The notes under the pieces were generated by a model that was not told the origin of the DNA, did no database searches, and worked only from the letters and a program-made list of their open reading frames with translations. A program made the position numbers and the translations under genes. From Njordibacter sp028825405 (lineage in GTDB: Bacteria > Pseudomonadota > Gammaproteobacteria > Pseudomonadales > Balneatricaceae), in the NCBI RefSeq assembly GCF_047730065.1, contig NZ_CP159829.1, positions 2,480,001 to 2,544,000 of the forward strand: DNA of 64,000 nucleotides, written 5' to 3'. Positions 15,888 through 29,328 of the stretch are shown here, piece by piece; within the stretch, counting starts at the first letter, position 1, and each line of letters begins with the position of its first letter.

Positions 15888-17975
15888 ATGGCTGACTTAA
15901 ACTTATACCGTAATATCGGTATTTTTGCTCACGTAGATGCGGGCAAAACAACTACCACAGAACGTATTCTTAAGCTTACGGGTAAAATCCATAAGACAGG
16001 TGAAGTTCATGATGGCGAATCCACTACAGACTTCATGACCCAAGAAGCTGAGCGCGGTATAACTATCCAGTCAGCAGCCACAACCTGCTTCTGGAAAGAC
16101 CATCGCATGAATATCATCGATACTCCAGGACACGTAGACTTTACTGTAGAAGTGTATCGTTCTCTTAAAGTACTCGACGGCGGTGTCGGTGTATTCTGTG
16201 GTTCTGGCGGTGTAGAACCTCAGTCAGAGACCAACTGGCGTTACGCTAACGAATCAGAAGTTGCACGTATCATTTTAGTTAATAAGATGGACCGCATGGG
16301 TGCAGACTTTCTGCGCGTCGTTGATCAAGTAGAAAGCGTGCTTGCCGCTAACCCATTGGTCATGACATTACCAATTGGCGTCGAAGAAAACTTCGTGGGC
16401 GTAGTTGACGTTTTATCTAAGCAAGCGTTCGTATGGGACGACACTGGCTTACCAGAAAATTATGAAATTCAGCCAGTTCCAGAAGATATGGTTGAGTTAG
16501 TTGACGAATACTATGAAAAGTTAGTTGAAACCGCACTCGAGCAAGATGACGACCTCATGGAAGCTTATTTAGAAGGCACTATGCCTTCAATGGCAGACAT
16601 TAAGCGTTGTATCCGCAAGGGTACTATCGCCCTAGACTTCTTCCCCACTTACTGCGGTTCTGCCTTTAAGAACAAAGGCGTACAGTTGATTCTTGATGCA
16701 GTCATCGATTACCTACCAAGCCCCACAGAAGTTAAGCCACAGCCTTTAACAGATAAAGAAACCGGTGAAGCTAACGGTGAATTTGCTCTGGTTGCTATCG
16801 AACAGCCATTGCGCGCCCTAGCCTTTAAGATTATGGATGACCGTTACGGCGCCTTAACCTTTGTACGTCTTTACTCTGGTACCCTAAAGAAGGGTGACAC
16901 CATCCTTAACTCCTACACCGGCAAGAGCGAACGTGTGGGCCGCATGGTAGAAATGCACGCTGATGAGCGTACTGAATTAAGTTCAGCTCAAGCGGGTGAT
17001 ATCATTGCGATTGTAGGTATGAAAAACGTACAGACAGGTCACACGCTTTGCGATCCTAAGCACGAATGTACACTTGAGCCAATGATCTTCCCAGAACCTG
17101 TGATCTCCATCTCAGTGACACCGAAAGATAAAGCGTCTACTGAAAAAATGGGTATTGCCATTGGTAAGATGGTTGCAGAAGATCCTTCATTTATTGTTGA
17201 AACAGACGAAGACTCAGGTGAAACCATTCTAAAGGGCATGGGTGAGCTGCATTTAGATATTAAAGTAGACATCCTCAACCGTACTTATGGCGTAGATCTT
17301 ATTGTCGGTGAACCACAAGTGGCCTACCGTGAAACGATTACCACTAAGCTAGAAGACAGCTATACCCACAAGAAGCAATCGGGTGGTTCTGGTCAATATG
17401 GCAAGATCGACTATATTGTAACTCCAGGTGAAACTGGATCTGGCTTCCTTTTCAAATCGTCTGTTGTGGGTGGTAACGTACCGAAGGAATACTTCCCAGC
17501 GATTGAAAAAGGTTTTCGCACCATGATGGTCGAAGGCCCATTGGCAGGTTTCCCACTTTTAGACGTTGAAATTGAATTGGTTGATGGTGGCTTCCATGCG
17601 GTTGACTCCTCTGCCATCGCCTTTGAAATTGCGGCTAAAGGCGCTTATCGTCAATCAATGCCTAAGGCCGGTCCTCAGTTACTAGAGCCGATCATGAAGG
17701 TTGACGTATTTACTCCAGATGATCACGTGGGCGATGTTATTGGTGATTTAAACCGTCGTCGCGGCATGATCAATGACCAAGAAGCGGGGGTTACTGGCGT
17801 ACGCATTAAAGCCAACGTACCTCTTTCAGAGATGTTTGGTTACATTGGCCACTTGCGCACCATGACTTCTGGCCGTGGTCAGTTCTCTATGGAATTTGCA
17901 CATTACATGCACTGCCCCAACAGCGTTTCTGAAAAGGTAATCGCTGAAGAAAAGGAAAGAAAAGCCGCTAAGTAA
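15888..17975 (+). CDS. fusA2: elongation factor G, second copy (EF-G2)
   Basis: The 695-residue EF-G paralogue has AHVDAGKTTTTERILKL, DTPGHVDFTVEVYRSLKVLDG, NKMDRMGAD and all later domains. It resembles the EF-G2 found in Vibrio and related marine gammaproteobacteria more than the str-operon FusA (for example VFCGSGGVEPQSETNWRYAN). It is monocistronic, divergent from rpsL and ends at its own terminator. Paralogues of this kind have been proposed to specialise in translocation or ribosome recycling; which applies here is not visible. Confidence 0.95.
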   Translation: MADLNLYRNIGIFAHVDAGKTTTTERILKLTGKIHKTGEVHDGESTTDFMTQEAERGITIQSAATTCFWKDHRMNIIDTPGHVDFTVEVYRSLKVLDGGVGVFCGSGGVEPQSETNWRYANESEVARIILVNKMDRMGADFLRVVDQVESVLAANPLVMTLPIGVEENFVGVVDVLSKQAFVWDDTGLPENYEIQPVPEDMVELVDEYYEKLVETALEQDDDLMEAYLEGTMPSMADIKRCIRKGTIALDFFPTYCGSAFKNKGVQLILDAVIDYLPSPTEVKPQPLTDKETGEANGEFALVAIEQPLRALAFKIMDDRYGALTFVRLYSGTLKKGDTILNSYTGKSERVGRMVEMHADERTELSSAQAGDIIAIVGMKNVQTGHTLCDPKHECTLEPMIFPEPVISISVTPKDKASTEKMGIAIGKMVAEDPSFIVETDEDSGETILKGMGELHLDIKVDILNRTYGVDLIVGEPQVAYRETITTKLEDSYTHKKQSGGSGQYGKIDYIVTPGETGSGFLFKSSVVGGNVPKEYFPAIEKGFRTMMVEGPLAGFPLLDVEIELVDGGFHAVDSSAIAFEIAAKGAYRQSMPKAGPQLLEPIMKVDVFTPDDHVGDVIGDLNRRRGMINDQEAGVTGVRIKANVPLSEMFGYIGHLRTMTSGRGQFSMEFAHYMHCPNSVSEKVIAEEKERKAAK

Positions 17976-17992
17976 GCTGGCTTTAAAACACA

Positions 17993-18027
17993 CCCCACTC
18001 TGGACATTCCAAAGTGGGGTTTTTTTT
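17993..18027 (+). terminator. rho-independent terminator after fusA2
   Basis: The stem CCCCACT (17993-17999) / AGTGGGG (18013-18019) is followed by T8. It begins 18 bp past the fusA2 stop. Confidence 0.92.
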
Positions 18028-18073
18028 GGCCTGATAAAATGAATAGATACTAACAGCGCTTATTTTTGGGCAC

Positions 18074-18101
18074 AAAAAAACCCGCACAAGTCGGGCTTTT
18101 T
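18074..18101 (-). terminator. probable terminator of the rpoBC operon
   Basis: On the minus strand a short GC hairpin (arms CCCG 18081-18084 and CGGG 18092-18095) is followed by T7. It lies about 55 bp past the rpoC stop and converges with the fusA2 terminator. Confidence 0.65.
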
Positions 18102-18155
18102 AATGGCATCACTGTGAGCTAAAGCAGCTCATAGTAATGTTTAATGACGGCCCAT

Positions 18156-22385
<4,230 letters not shown>

Positions 22386-22407
22386 TGCCTTCTCCTACCT
22401 TATTGTC

Positions 22408-25400
22408 TTAGTCAGATTCCAACTCAATATCGATGCCCAGAGATCGAATCTCCTTGACCAATACGTTGAAGGATTCAGGCATTCCTGGTTCCATGCTATG
22501 GTCGCCATCAACGATGTTTTTATACATCTTGGTACGACCATTGACGTCATCAGACTTAACAGTGAGCATTTCTTGCAAGGTGTAAGCGGCACCATAAGCT
22601 TCTAGGGCCCAGACTTCCATCTCACCAAAGCGCTGACCACCGAACTGAGCTTTACCACCAAGTGGCTGCTGTGTGACAAGGCTGTATGAACCAGTAGAGC
22701 GGGCGTGCATCTTGTCGTCAACCAAATGGTTCAATTTCAACATGTACATATAACCGACGGTCACAGGACGGTCAAACTTATCCCCTGTGCGGCCATCATA
22801 TAACCAAGTCTGACCAGAACGGTCTAGACCACTCAGCTCTAACAAACGCTTAATTTCACTTTCTTCAGCACCATCAAATACAGGTGTTGCCAAGGGCACA
22901 CCAGCTTTGAGGTTTTTGGCCAATTCAAGGATTTCGTCATCGCTGAAGCTATTAAGATCTTCCGAACGGTAGCAATTGCCATCGTTATAGATTTGATCTA
23001 AAAAGGCTCGTATTTCTTTCACAGACTTGGCACGTTCTTGCAGCATCATTTCTTCAATGCGCTCACCTAAGCCTTTGGCAGCCATACCCATATGAGTTTC
23101 GAGGATCTGACCCACGTTCATACGTGAAGGCACACCTAACGGGTTTAATACGATGTCTACAGTCTTACCAAATTCATCGAAAGGCATGTCCTCTACGGGC
23201 ATGATTACAGAGATAACTCCCTTGTTACCATGGCGACCAGCCATCTTATCACCCGGCTGAATACGACGCTTGACCGCCACGTAAACCTTGACGATTTTTA
23301 ACACCCCAGGTGCTAGGTCATCACCGGTTTGTAACTTCTTCTTCTTGTCTTCGAATTTAGCATCTAGATCAAGACGAGTTTCTTCTAGCGACTGTTGCGC
23401 TTTCTCTAGCTGCTGCTGTAAAGAGTCATCTGCCATGCGCAGTTTGAACCAATCAGCACGGTCAACTTCAAGCAAGTTTTCAGCCGTAATAACGTCACCC
23501 TTACTAAAACCAGCACCGCCATTAACGGCGTTACCAATTAAGGCCACTGATAAGCGGTCATAAGTGGCTGTTTCAACAATGCGGAAACGATCATTAATGT
23601 CTTTGCGCTCTTGATCTAGCTGCATTTGCTCAATGGCAACTGCGCGTTGGTCTTTGTCAACGCCATCACGAGTGAACACTTGTACGTTAATCACTGTGCC
23701 TTTCGTACCCGTCTTAACGCGCAACGAAGTGTCTTTAACGTCTGAGGCTTTTTCACCAAAGATGGCACGTAATAGCTTTTCTTCCGGTGTAAGCTGAGTT
23801 TCACCTTTGGGTGTCACCTTACCTACTAGAATGTCACCAGGGCCAACTTCAGCACCGATATGCACAATACCTGCCTCGTCTAACTTTGATAGTGCGCTTT
23901 CGCCCACATTTGGAATATCTGAGGTAATTTCTTCACTGCCTAGCTTTGTATCCCGAGCCACACAGGTTAATTCCTGAATGTGAATAGTCGTGAAACGGTC
24001 TTCTTTAACCACGTTCTCAGAGATCAAGATCGAGTCTTCAAAGTTGTAACCATTCCAGGGCATGAAAGCGATACGCATATTCTGACCCAAGGCTAACTCA
24101 CCAAGGTCTACAGAAGGTCCATCAGCTAACACGTCACCTCGGGCAACGGTGTCGCCAAGGTTAACAATGGAACGCTGGTTGATGCAGGTATTCTGGTTAG
24201 AACGGGTGTATTTGGTCAGATTGTAAATATCTACGCCCGCATCGCCCGCTTCTGTTTCATTATCATGAGCCTTAACCACCACACGTGTGGCGTCGACTGA
24301 TTCAATTACACCACCTCGAGTAGCTACGACACATACCCCAGAGTTTTGGGCTACGTGACGTTCCATGCCGGTACCGACTAAGGGCTTTTGGGCCTGTAGC
24401 GTTGGCACGGCTTGACGTTGCATGTTAGAGCCCATCAAGGCCCGGTTAGCATCATCATGCTCTAAAAACGGAATAAGTGAAGCGGCTACCGAAACAACCT
24501 GACGTGGGGACACGTCCATGTAGTCAACCTTATCAGCCGACATCAAAGTAAATTCGTTTTCATGACGCACTGTGACTAAGTCTTCAGAGAGGTTGTCCTT
24601 CGCATCAAGCTTAGCGTTGGCCTGGGCGATGATGTGTTGGCTTTCCTCGATGGCTGACAGGTACTCAATGTCAGAAGTGACTTTACCCGCCACTACTTTA
24701 CGATAAGGTGTTTCTAAAAAACCATAATCGTTAGTGCGCGCATAGGTAGCCAAAGAGTTGATCAAACCAATGTTTGGACCTTCTGGCGTTTCGATAGGGC
24801 AAACCCGACCATAGTGAGTAGGATGCACGTCACGTACTTCAAAACCTGCACGTTCACGAGTCAAACCACCGGGGCCTAAAGCAGACACACGACGTTTGTG
24901 AGTCACTTCTGACAATGGGTTGTTTTGGTCCATGAACTGAGATAACTGGCTCGAACCAAAGAACTCTTTAATGGCAGCAGACACTGGCTTAGCATTGATT
25001 AAGTCTTGTGGCATTAAACCATCTGACTCAGCCATACTTAAACGCTCTTTCACAGCCCGTTCTACACGGACTAGACCCACTCGGAATTGGTTTTCAGCCA
25101 TCTCACCTACGGAACGCACTCGGCGGTTACCCAGATGATCAATGTCGTCGACGATGCCTTTACCATTTCGAATAGCGATCAAGGTTTGCATTACGGCAAC
25201 GATATCTTCGTCACCCAATACGCCTTCACCTGTCGTTTCAGAACGACCTAAACGGCGGTTGAACTTCATGCGGCCAACCGCAGATAAATCATAACGGTCG
25301 CTGGTGAAAAACAAGTTATTAAACAAATTTTCTGCAGATTCTTTGGTGGGTGGCTCTCCAGGACGCATCATGCGGTAAATTTCTACCAAAGCTTCCAGCT

Positions 25401-26541
25401 GAGTGCGGGTGGGATCTGCAGTCAAGGTGTCAGACATGAATGGGCCACAGTCTAAGTCATTACTGTAGATCAATGGCAATCCAGTCACGCCGGCGGCACG
25501 CAAGGCCACTAGCAATTCTTGTGTGACTTCACTATTACAGTCACAGATCAACTCGCCTGTTGCTGGATCAATCTGATCACGAGCAATTTTCTTGCCCATT
25601 AAATAAGCTTCTGGAATTTGTAGCTGCTCTAAGCCAATCTTTTCCATTTGTTTGATGTGACGTGCAGTTACCCGGCGTCCTTCCTCGACCAAAACCTTAC
25701 CTTTTTGATCGACAATGTCAAAGGTTGCTGTTTCGCCACGCAGACGGCTTGGCACCAAAGTCATGGTGAAGCCTTCATCAGTAATTGTGACGTCAACATT
25801 ATCAAAGAAGGTTTCTATGATTTGTTCACTGGTATAGCCCAAAGAGCGGAGCAAAATAGATGCAGGCAGTTTACGACGACGGTCGATGCGCACAAACAAT
25901 GTATCTTTTGGGTCAAACTCAAAGTCCAACCAAGAACCACGATAAGGGATGACGCGAGCATTGTAGAGTAACTTACCAGAGCTGTGGGTTTTACCCTTGT
26001 CATGGTCAAAGAATACGCCTGGTGAACGGTGTAGCTGAGAAACGATCACTCGCTCTGTGCCGTTAACAACGAAAGTACCGTTATCCGTCATCAAAGGCAT
26101 TTCGCCCATGTAGACTTCTTGTTCCTTAATATCCTTGATCGCCTTAGCTTTGGAATCTCGATCATAAATGACTAAGCGCACTTTAACGCGCAGCGGCGCA
26201 GCATAGGTAACACCGCGTAGCTGGCATTCCTTAACATCAAAAACAGGCTCACCGAGCTTGTAAGTCACATATTCTAAAGACGCATTGCCAGAAAAAGAGA
26301 CAATGGGAAAAACAGATTCAAAAGCAGCATGAAGGCCTAGGTCTTTGCGCTGGTCAACACCATGACCAGAATGTAAAAACTTACGATAGGAGTCGATCTG
26401 GATGGCCAACAGATAAGGCACATCCATCACCGGAGGCAGCTTGCCGAAATCCTTGCGGATACGTTTTTTCTCAGTGTATGAGTAAGGCATCAAAAATCCC
26501 CGATTTGGGTCTGTATTCAGACCGTTAAATTGGTCGGACAA
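22408..26541 (-). CDS. rpoB: RNA polymerase beta subunit
   Basis: The 1377-residue subunit starts MSDQFNGLNTDPNRGFLM. The rifampicin-pocket segment is wild-type in form (FFGSSQLSQFMDQNNPLSEVTHKRRVSALGPGG, here abbreviated to its ends SSQLSQFMDQNN and HKRRVSALGPGG). It is followed by rpoC after 22 bp and preceded by a 236-bp gap holding a hairpin attenuator. Confidence 0.99.
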   Translation of the reverse strand: MSDQFNGLNTDPNRGFLMPYSYTEKKRIRKDFGKLPPVMDVPYLLAIQIDSYRKFLHSGHGVDQRKDLGLHAAFESVFPIVSFSGNASLEYVTYKLGEPVFDVKECQLRGVTYAAPLRVKVRLVIYDRDSKAKAIKDIKEQEVYMGEMPLMTDNGTFVVNGTERVIVSQLHRSPGVFFDHDKGKTHSSGKLLYNARVIPYRGSWLDFEFDPKDTLFVRIDRRRKLPASILLRSLGYTSEQIIETFFDNVDVTITDEGFTMTLVPSRLRGETATFDIVDQKGKVLVEEGRRVTARHIKQMEKIGLEQLQIPEAYLMGKKIARDQIDPATGELICDCNSEVTQELLVALRAAGVTGLPLIYSNDLDCGPFMSDTLTADPTRTQLEALVEIYRMMRPGEPPTKESAENLFNNLFFTSDRYDLSAVGRMKFNRRLGRSETTGEGVLGDEDIVAVMQTLIAIRNGKGIVDDIDHLGNRRVRSVGEMAENQFRVGLVRVERAVKERLSMAESDGLMPQDLINAKPVSAAIKEFFGSSQLSQFMDQNNPLSEVTHKRRVSALGPGGLTRERAGFEVRDVHPTHYGRVCPIETPEGPNIGLINSLATYARTNDYGFLETPYRKVVAGKVTSDIEYLSAIEESQHIIAQANAKLDAKDNLSEDLVTVRHENEFTLMSADKVDYMDVSPRQVVSVAASLIPFLEHDDANRALMGSNMQRQAVPTLQAQKPLVGTGMERHVAQNSGVCVVATRGGVIESVDATRVVVKAHDNETEAGDAGVDIYNLTKYTRSNQNTCINQRSIVNLGDTVARGDVLADGPSVDLGELALGQNMRIAFMPWNGYNFEDSILISENVVKEDRFTTIHIQELTCVARDTKLGSEEITSDIPNVGESALSKLDEAGIVHIGAEVGPGDILVGKVTPKGETQLTPEEKLLRAIFGEKASDVKDTSLRVKTGTKGTVINVQVFTRDGVDKDQRAVAIEQMQLDQERKDINDRFRIVETATYDRLSVALIGNAVNGGAGFSKGDVITAENLLEVDRADWFKLRMADDSLQQQLEKAQQSLEETRLDLDAKFEDKKKKLQTGDDLAPGVLKIVKVYVAVKRRIQPGDKMAGRHGNKGVISVIMPVEDMPFDEFGKTVDIVLNPLGVPSRMNVGQILETHMGMAAKGLGERIEEMMLQERAKSVKEIRAFLDQIYNDGNCYRSEDLNSFSDDEILELAKNLKAGVPLATPVFDGAEESEIKRLLELSGLDRSGQTWLYDGRTGDKFDRPVTVGYMYMLKLNHLVDDKMHARSTGSYSLVTQQPLGGKAQFGGQRFGEMEVWALEAYGAAYTLQEMLTVKSDDVNGRTKMYKNIVDGDHSMEPGMPESFNVLVKEIRSLGIDIELESD

Positions 26542-26680
26542 ATGTCCAAATATACTGGTTCCACCCTAGGCGACGGGGGCATACTCCCCGCAAAACGGCA
26601 CTGGCAAAGGGTTTAAACCACTTTGATCCAGCCTTTTTTGGTTATAGAACACGGCAAAAAAAGCCCACGCTATAGAACCG

Positions 26681-26711
26681 AAAAAGGCCGGTGGCAAATA
26701 TGCCACCAGCC
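26681..26711 (-). terminator. attenuator-like hairpin in the rplL-rpoB gap
   Basis: On the minus strand, arms GGCxGGTGGCA and TGCCACCxGCC (26686-26711) form a strong hairpin with one mismatch, followed directly by T5. It sits 67 bp after rplL. In E. coli a partial terminator at this junction lowers rpoBC transcription relative to the ribosomal genes; the same role is likely here. Confidence 0.75.
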
Positions 26712-26777
26712 ATGTGCAGTCAAACCTATGGATCCGTAGGATACATAGGTCTAAGCAAGCACATCTAAAAAGATGGC

Positions 26778-27152
26778 TTACTTAATTTCTACAGTCGCAC
26801 CAGATGCTTCAAGTTCAACCTTAAGGGCTTCAGCGTCTTCCTTAGAAAGACCTTCCTTAACGGCTGCTGGAGCACTTTCAACTAGGCCTTTAGCTTCTTT
26901 CAGGCCAAGACCTGTTGCTGCACGCACAGCTTTAATAGCGCCAACTTTCTTCTCGCCACCAGAAACTAGGATGACGTCGAATTCAGTTTGCTCTTCGGCT
27001 GAAGCACCAGCGTCTCCGCCAGCAGCTGGGCCAGCAGATGCAACTGCAGCAGTAACACCGAACTTCTCTTCCATAGCGGAAATTAGTTCAACCACATCCA
27101 TTACAGACATGTCGGCTACGGCATTGATGATATCGTCTTTAGTGATAGACAT
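26778..27152 (-). CDS. rplL: 50S ribosomal protein L7/L12
   Basis: The 124-residue stalk protein starts MSITKDDIINAVADM and has the alanine/glycine-rich hinge (about residues 36-52) and the C-terminal factor-binding domain (VGAIKAVRAATGLGLKEAKGLVE). It recruits the GTPases IF2, EF-Tu and EF-G. It is 89 bp downstream of rplJ. Confidence 0.98.
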   Translation of the reverse strand: MSITKDDIINAVADMSVMDVVELISAMEEKFGVTAAVASAGPAAGGDAGASAEEQTEFDVILVSGGEKKVGAIKAVRAATGLGLKEAKGLVESAPAAVKEGLSKEDAEALKVELEASGATVEIK

Positions 27153-27241
27153 AACAATTCCTACTCTTTAATAAGACCCAAATGGGTCATCTTGTTCATA
27201 CGTAAAGTCGGTTTAAATCTAGCCAAAAAAGGCCAATAGAT

Positions 27242-27742
27242 TTAAGCGGCTTCCTGTTCTTTTTGATCGCGGATTGCTGAAAGTGTACGTGCCAGCTTGC
27301 TGGTCGCACCTTGCATTACGCTCATCAACTTAGCAATTGCTTCGTCGTATGTTGGCAAAGATGCCAATACGTCGATTTGATCAGCACCCATCAGGTTGCC
27401 ATCAAACGCCAGTGCTTTCACTTCAAACTTACCATTAGCTTTTGCAAATTCTTTAAACAATCGGGCGCCAGCGCCTGGGTGTTCGTTAGAAAAAGCAATA
27501 ATGCTTGGTCCTTTGAAACAGTCCTGCAAACACGCATAATCCGTGCCTTCTAACGCAATTTTAGCAAGAGTGTTACGCACAACCCTAAGGGTTACGCCAT
27601 TCTCGCGAGCTTGCTTGCGAAGAGCAGTCATGTCACCTACAGTAACGCCACGTGAATTGGCTACAACTGCAGATAGAGCACTGGTGGCTGCTTCGTTGAC
27701 TTCTGCGACAATCGCTTTCTTGTCTTCGAGACCTATAGCCAC
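27242..27742 (-). CDS. rplJ: 50S ribosomal protein L10
   Basis: The start is best placed at a GTG at 27742, seven bases after AGGAG. It gives 166 residues beginning (M)AIGLEDKKAIVAEVNEA, the family N-terminus; the frame stays open to 27769 but that would add nine unsupported residues. L10 is the stalk base that carries L7/L12 dimers. The 272-bp leader upstream is structured. Confidence 0.95.
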   Translation of the reverse strand: MAIGLEDKKAIVAEVNEAATSALSAVVANSRGVTVGDMTALRKQARENGVTLRVVRNTLAKIALEGTDYACLQDCFKGPSIIAFSNEHPGAGARLFKEFAKANGKFEVKALAFDGNLMGADQIDVLASLPTYDEAIAKLMSVMQGATSKLARTLSAIRDQKEQEAA

Positions 27743-27907
27743 GCTATTTCTCCTGGAAAAATTATCCAACCACTTATCTTTTCTTGGCTTACGCTAGATA
27801 AAGATAAGAACCTAATAACGGTGTTGGATTCAAAAATCTGAACCGGGTTCACCGTCTGCGTAGGAAGATTAAGGTTTGTCACCAAAAGGATCAAAACCAC
27901 CTACGGT

Positions 27908-28007
27908 CTTTGACAGTCTTGTACAAGTACAAGACCCCAAAGTTTTTTTATCAAGGGCTTTAGCCAACATCTCTATAGCCCTTAACATGGCTCTTCTATG
28001 AAGAGCC
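27908..28007 (-). promoter_or_regulatory. structured rplJ leader (candidate L10 autoregulatory site)
   Basis: Between rplA and rplJ three strong hairpins can form: GGCTCTT/AAGAGCC (27989-28007), AAGGGCT/AGCCCTT (27953-27983) and GTCTTGTAC/GTACAAGAC with an outer CTTTG/CAAAG (27908-27942). None is followed by a T-run in the minus direction. In E. coli the L10(L12)4 complex represses translation by binding such a leader. The equivalence here rests on position. Confidence 0.5.
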
Positions 28008-28014
28008 GAATGCA

Positions 28015-28710
28015 TTAGTACTTAACCGCACCATGATCAACTGACAGGCCTGGGCCCATAGTCGTTGAGATGGTGACTTTTTTAATGTAAATGCCTTTAG
28101 TAGAGGCTGGCTTCATCTTCTTTAGGTCACCCAAAAGAGTGATCAGGTTTTCTTTCACTGCATCTGCAGTGAAACCAACTTTACCCAGAGAACAATGAAT
28201 AATACCGGCCTTATCTGTGCGGTAGCGCACTTGACCTGACTTGGCGTTCTTAACGGCTGTAGCAACATCTGGAGTTACGGTACCCACCTTAGGGTTCGGC
28301 ATCAAACCACGAGGTCCAAGAACTTGACCCAACTGACCCACTACCCGCATTGCATCTGGAGTCGCAATGACCACATCAAAGTCCATCTTACCCGCTTTGA
28401 TTTCTGCGGCTAAATCATCCATACCTACGATGTCTGCACCTGCTGCTGTGGCTTTTTCAACGTTCTCACCTTGGGTGAAAACAGCCACACGAACATCTTT
28501 ACCTGTGCCGTTTGGAAGTACTGTAGAACCACGCACAACCTGATCAGATTTACGTGGGTCAACACCTAGGTTAATCGATACGTCGATTCCTTCAGCAAAC
28601 TTAACAGTCGATAATTCAGATAATAGATCAACGGCAGCGTTAATCTCATATACTTTGCCCAGCTCAACCTTTTCGGCAATCGCTTTAGCACGTTTAGTCA
28701 TGTTAGCCAT
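28015..28710 (-). CDS. rplA: 50S ribosomal protein L1
   Basis: The 231-residue L1-stalk protein includes the conserved GPRGLMPNPKVGTVT motif. In E. coli it also represses its own mRNA. Its start shares one base with the rplK stop, so translation is coupled. Confidence 0.98.
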   Translation of the reverse strand: MANMTKRAKAIAEKVELGKVYEINAAVDLLSELSTVKFAEGIDVSINLGVDPRKSDQVVRGSTVLPNGTGKDVRVAVFTQGENVEKATAAGADIVGMDDLAAEIKAGKMDFDVVIATPDAMRVVGQLGQVLGPRGLMPNPKVGTVTPDVATAVKNAKSGQVRYRTDKAGIIHCSLGKVGFTADAVKENLITLLGDLKKMKPASTKGIYIKKVTISTTMGPGLSVDHGAVKY

Positions 28711-29144
28711 TAGTTAACACCTTCTACATTTAAGCCCATAGAACGAGCACTGCCCGCAATAGTCCGAACAGCTGCGTCCATATCAGCAGCCGTGAGGTCT
28801 TCCATTTTAACCGTTGCAATTTCTTCTAACTGCGCACGTGTGACAGTGCCCACCTTCTCCGTGTTAGGACGAGCAGATCCACTTTTAAGGCCTGCTGCCT
28901 TCTTGAGCAATACTGCTGCTGGAGGAGTTTTGGTGATAAAGGTAAAGCTACGATCTGCGTACACTGTAATAACTACAGGTACCGGCATGCCTGCTTCCAT
29001 ACTCTGAGTTTGAGCATTGAAGGCTTTACAAAATTCCATGATATTAACACCATGCTGACCCAATGCTGGGCCTACCGGTGGACTTGGGTTAGCTTTACCT
29101 GCAGCAACCTGAAGCTTGATGTAGGCTTGGACTTTCTTAGCCAT
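28710..29144 (-). CDS. rplK: 50S ribosomal protein L11
   Basis: The 144-residue product has the proline-rich SPPVGPALGQHGVNIMEFCKAFN N-terminal domain signature and a C-terminal rRNA-binding domain. It sits at the GTPase centre and is needed for RelA activation in E. coli. It is the first gene after a run of three terminator-like hairpins downstream of nusG. Confidence 0.98.
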   Translation of the reverse strand: MAKKVQAYIKLQVAAGKANPSPPVGPALGQHGVNIMEFCKAFNAQTQSMEAGMPVPVVITVYADRSFTFITKTPPAAVLLKKAAGLKSGSARPNTEKVGTVTRAQLEEIATVKMEDLTAADMDAAVRTIAGSARSMGLNVEGVN

Positions 29145-29216
29145 GATAGGTATCTCCTAATGGGTATAACGCCTTCTTTAACACTTAAGTGACCACTCGT
29201 GGCAGCCTCTTATCGC

Positions 29217-29300
29217 CTAAAAAACAGCTTCCCTGTTCAAAAAATATTCAGCTATAACTGAATGTACAAAAACCCTGAGCACTGTTGCCAGTTTCAGGGT
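29217..29300 (-). terminator. three consecutive hairpin-plus-T elements between nusG and rplK
   Basis: Reading the minus strand: ACCCTGA/TCAGGGT (29272-29300, inner ACTG-GCAA-CAGT) then T5; ATTCAG/CTGAAT (29246-29263) then A and T6; AACAG/CTGTT (29223-29237) then T-rich sequence. The first is a convincing intrinsic terminator of secE-nusG. The next two are shorter. Confidence 0.7.
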
Positions 29301-29328
29301 CAACATTGGCACCTTAAGCTGCCAATAA

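Noticed and set aside
15671..15889. 72-residue minus-strand frame between rpsL and fusA2
   Set aside because: It overlaps the str operon promoter and the fusA2 promoter region, and its product has no recognisable feature.
15888..17975. Second EF-G as a ribosomal protection (tetracycline resistance) protein
   Set aside because: Length, G-domain motifs and full domain set fit EF-G2, and the sequence lacks the divergence typical of TetM/TetO.
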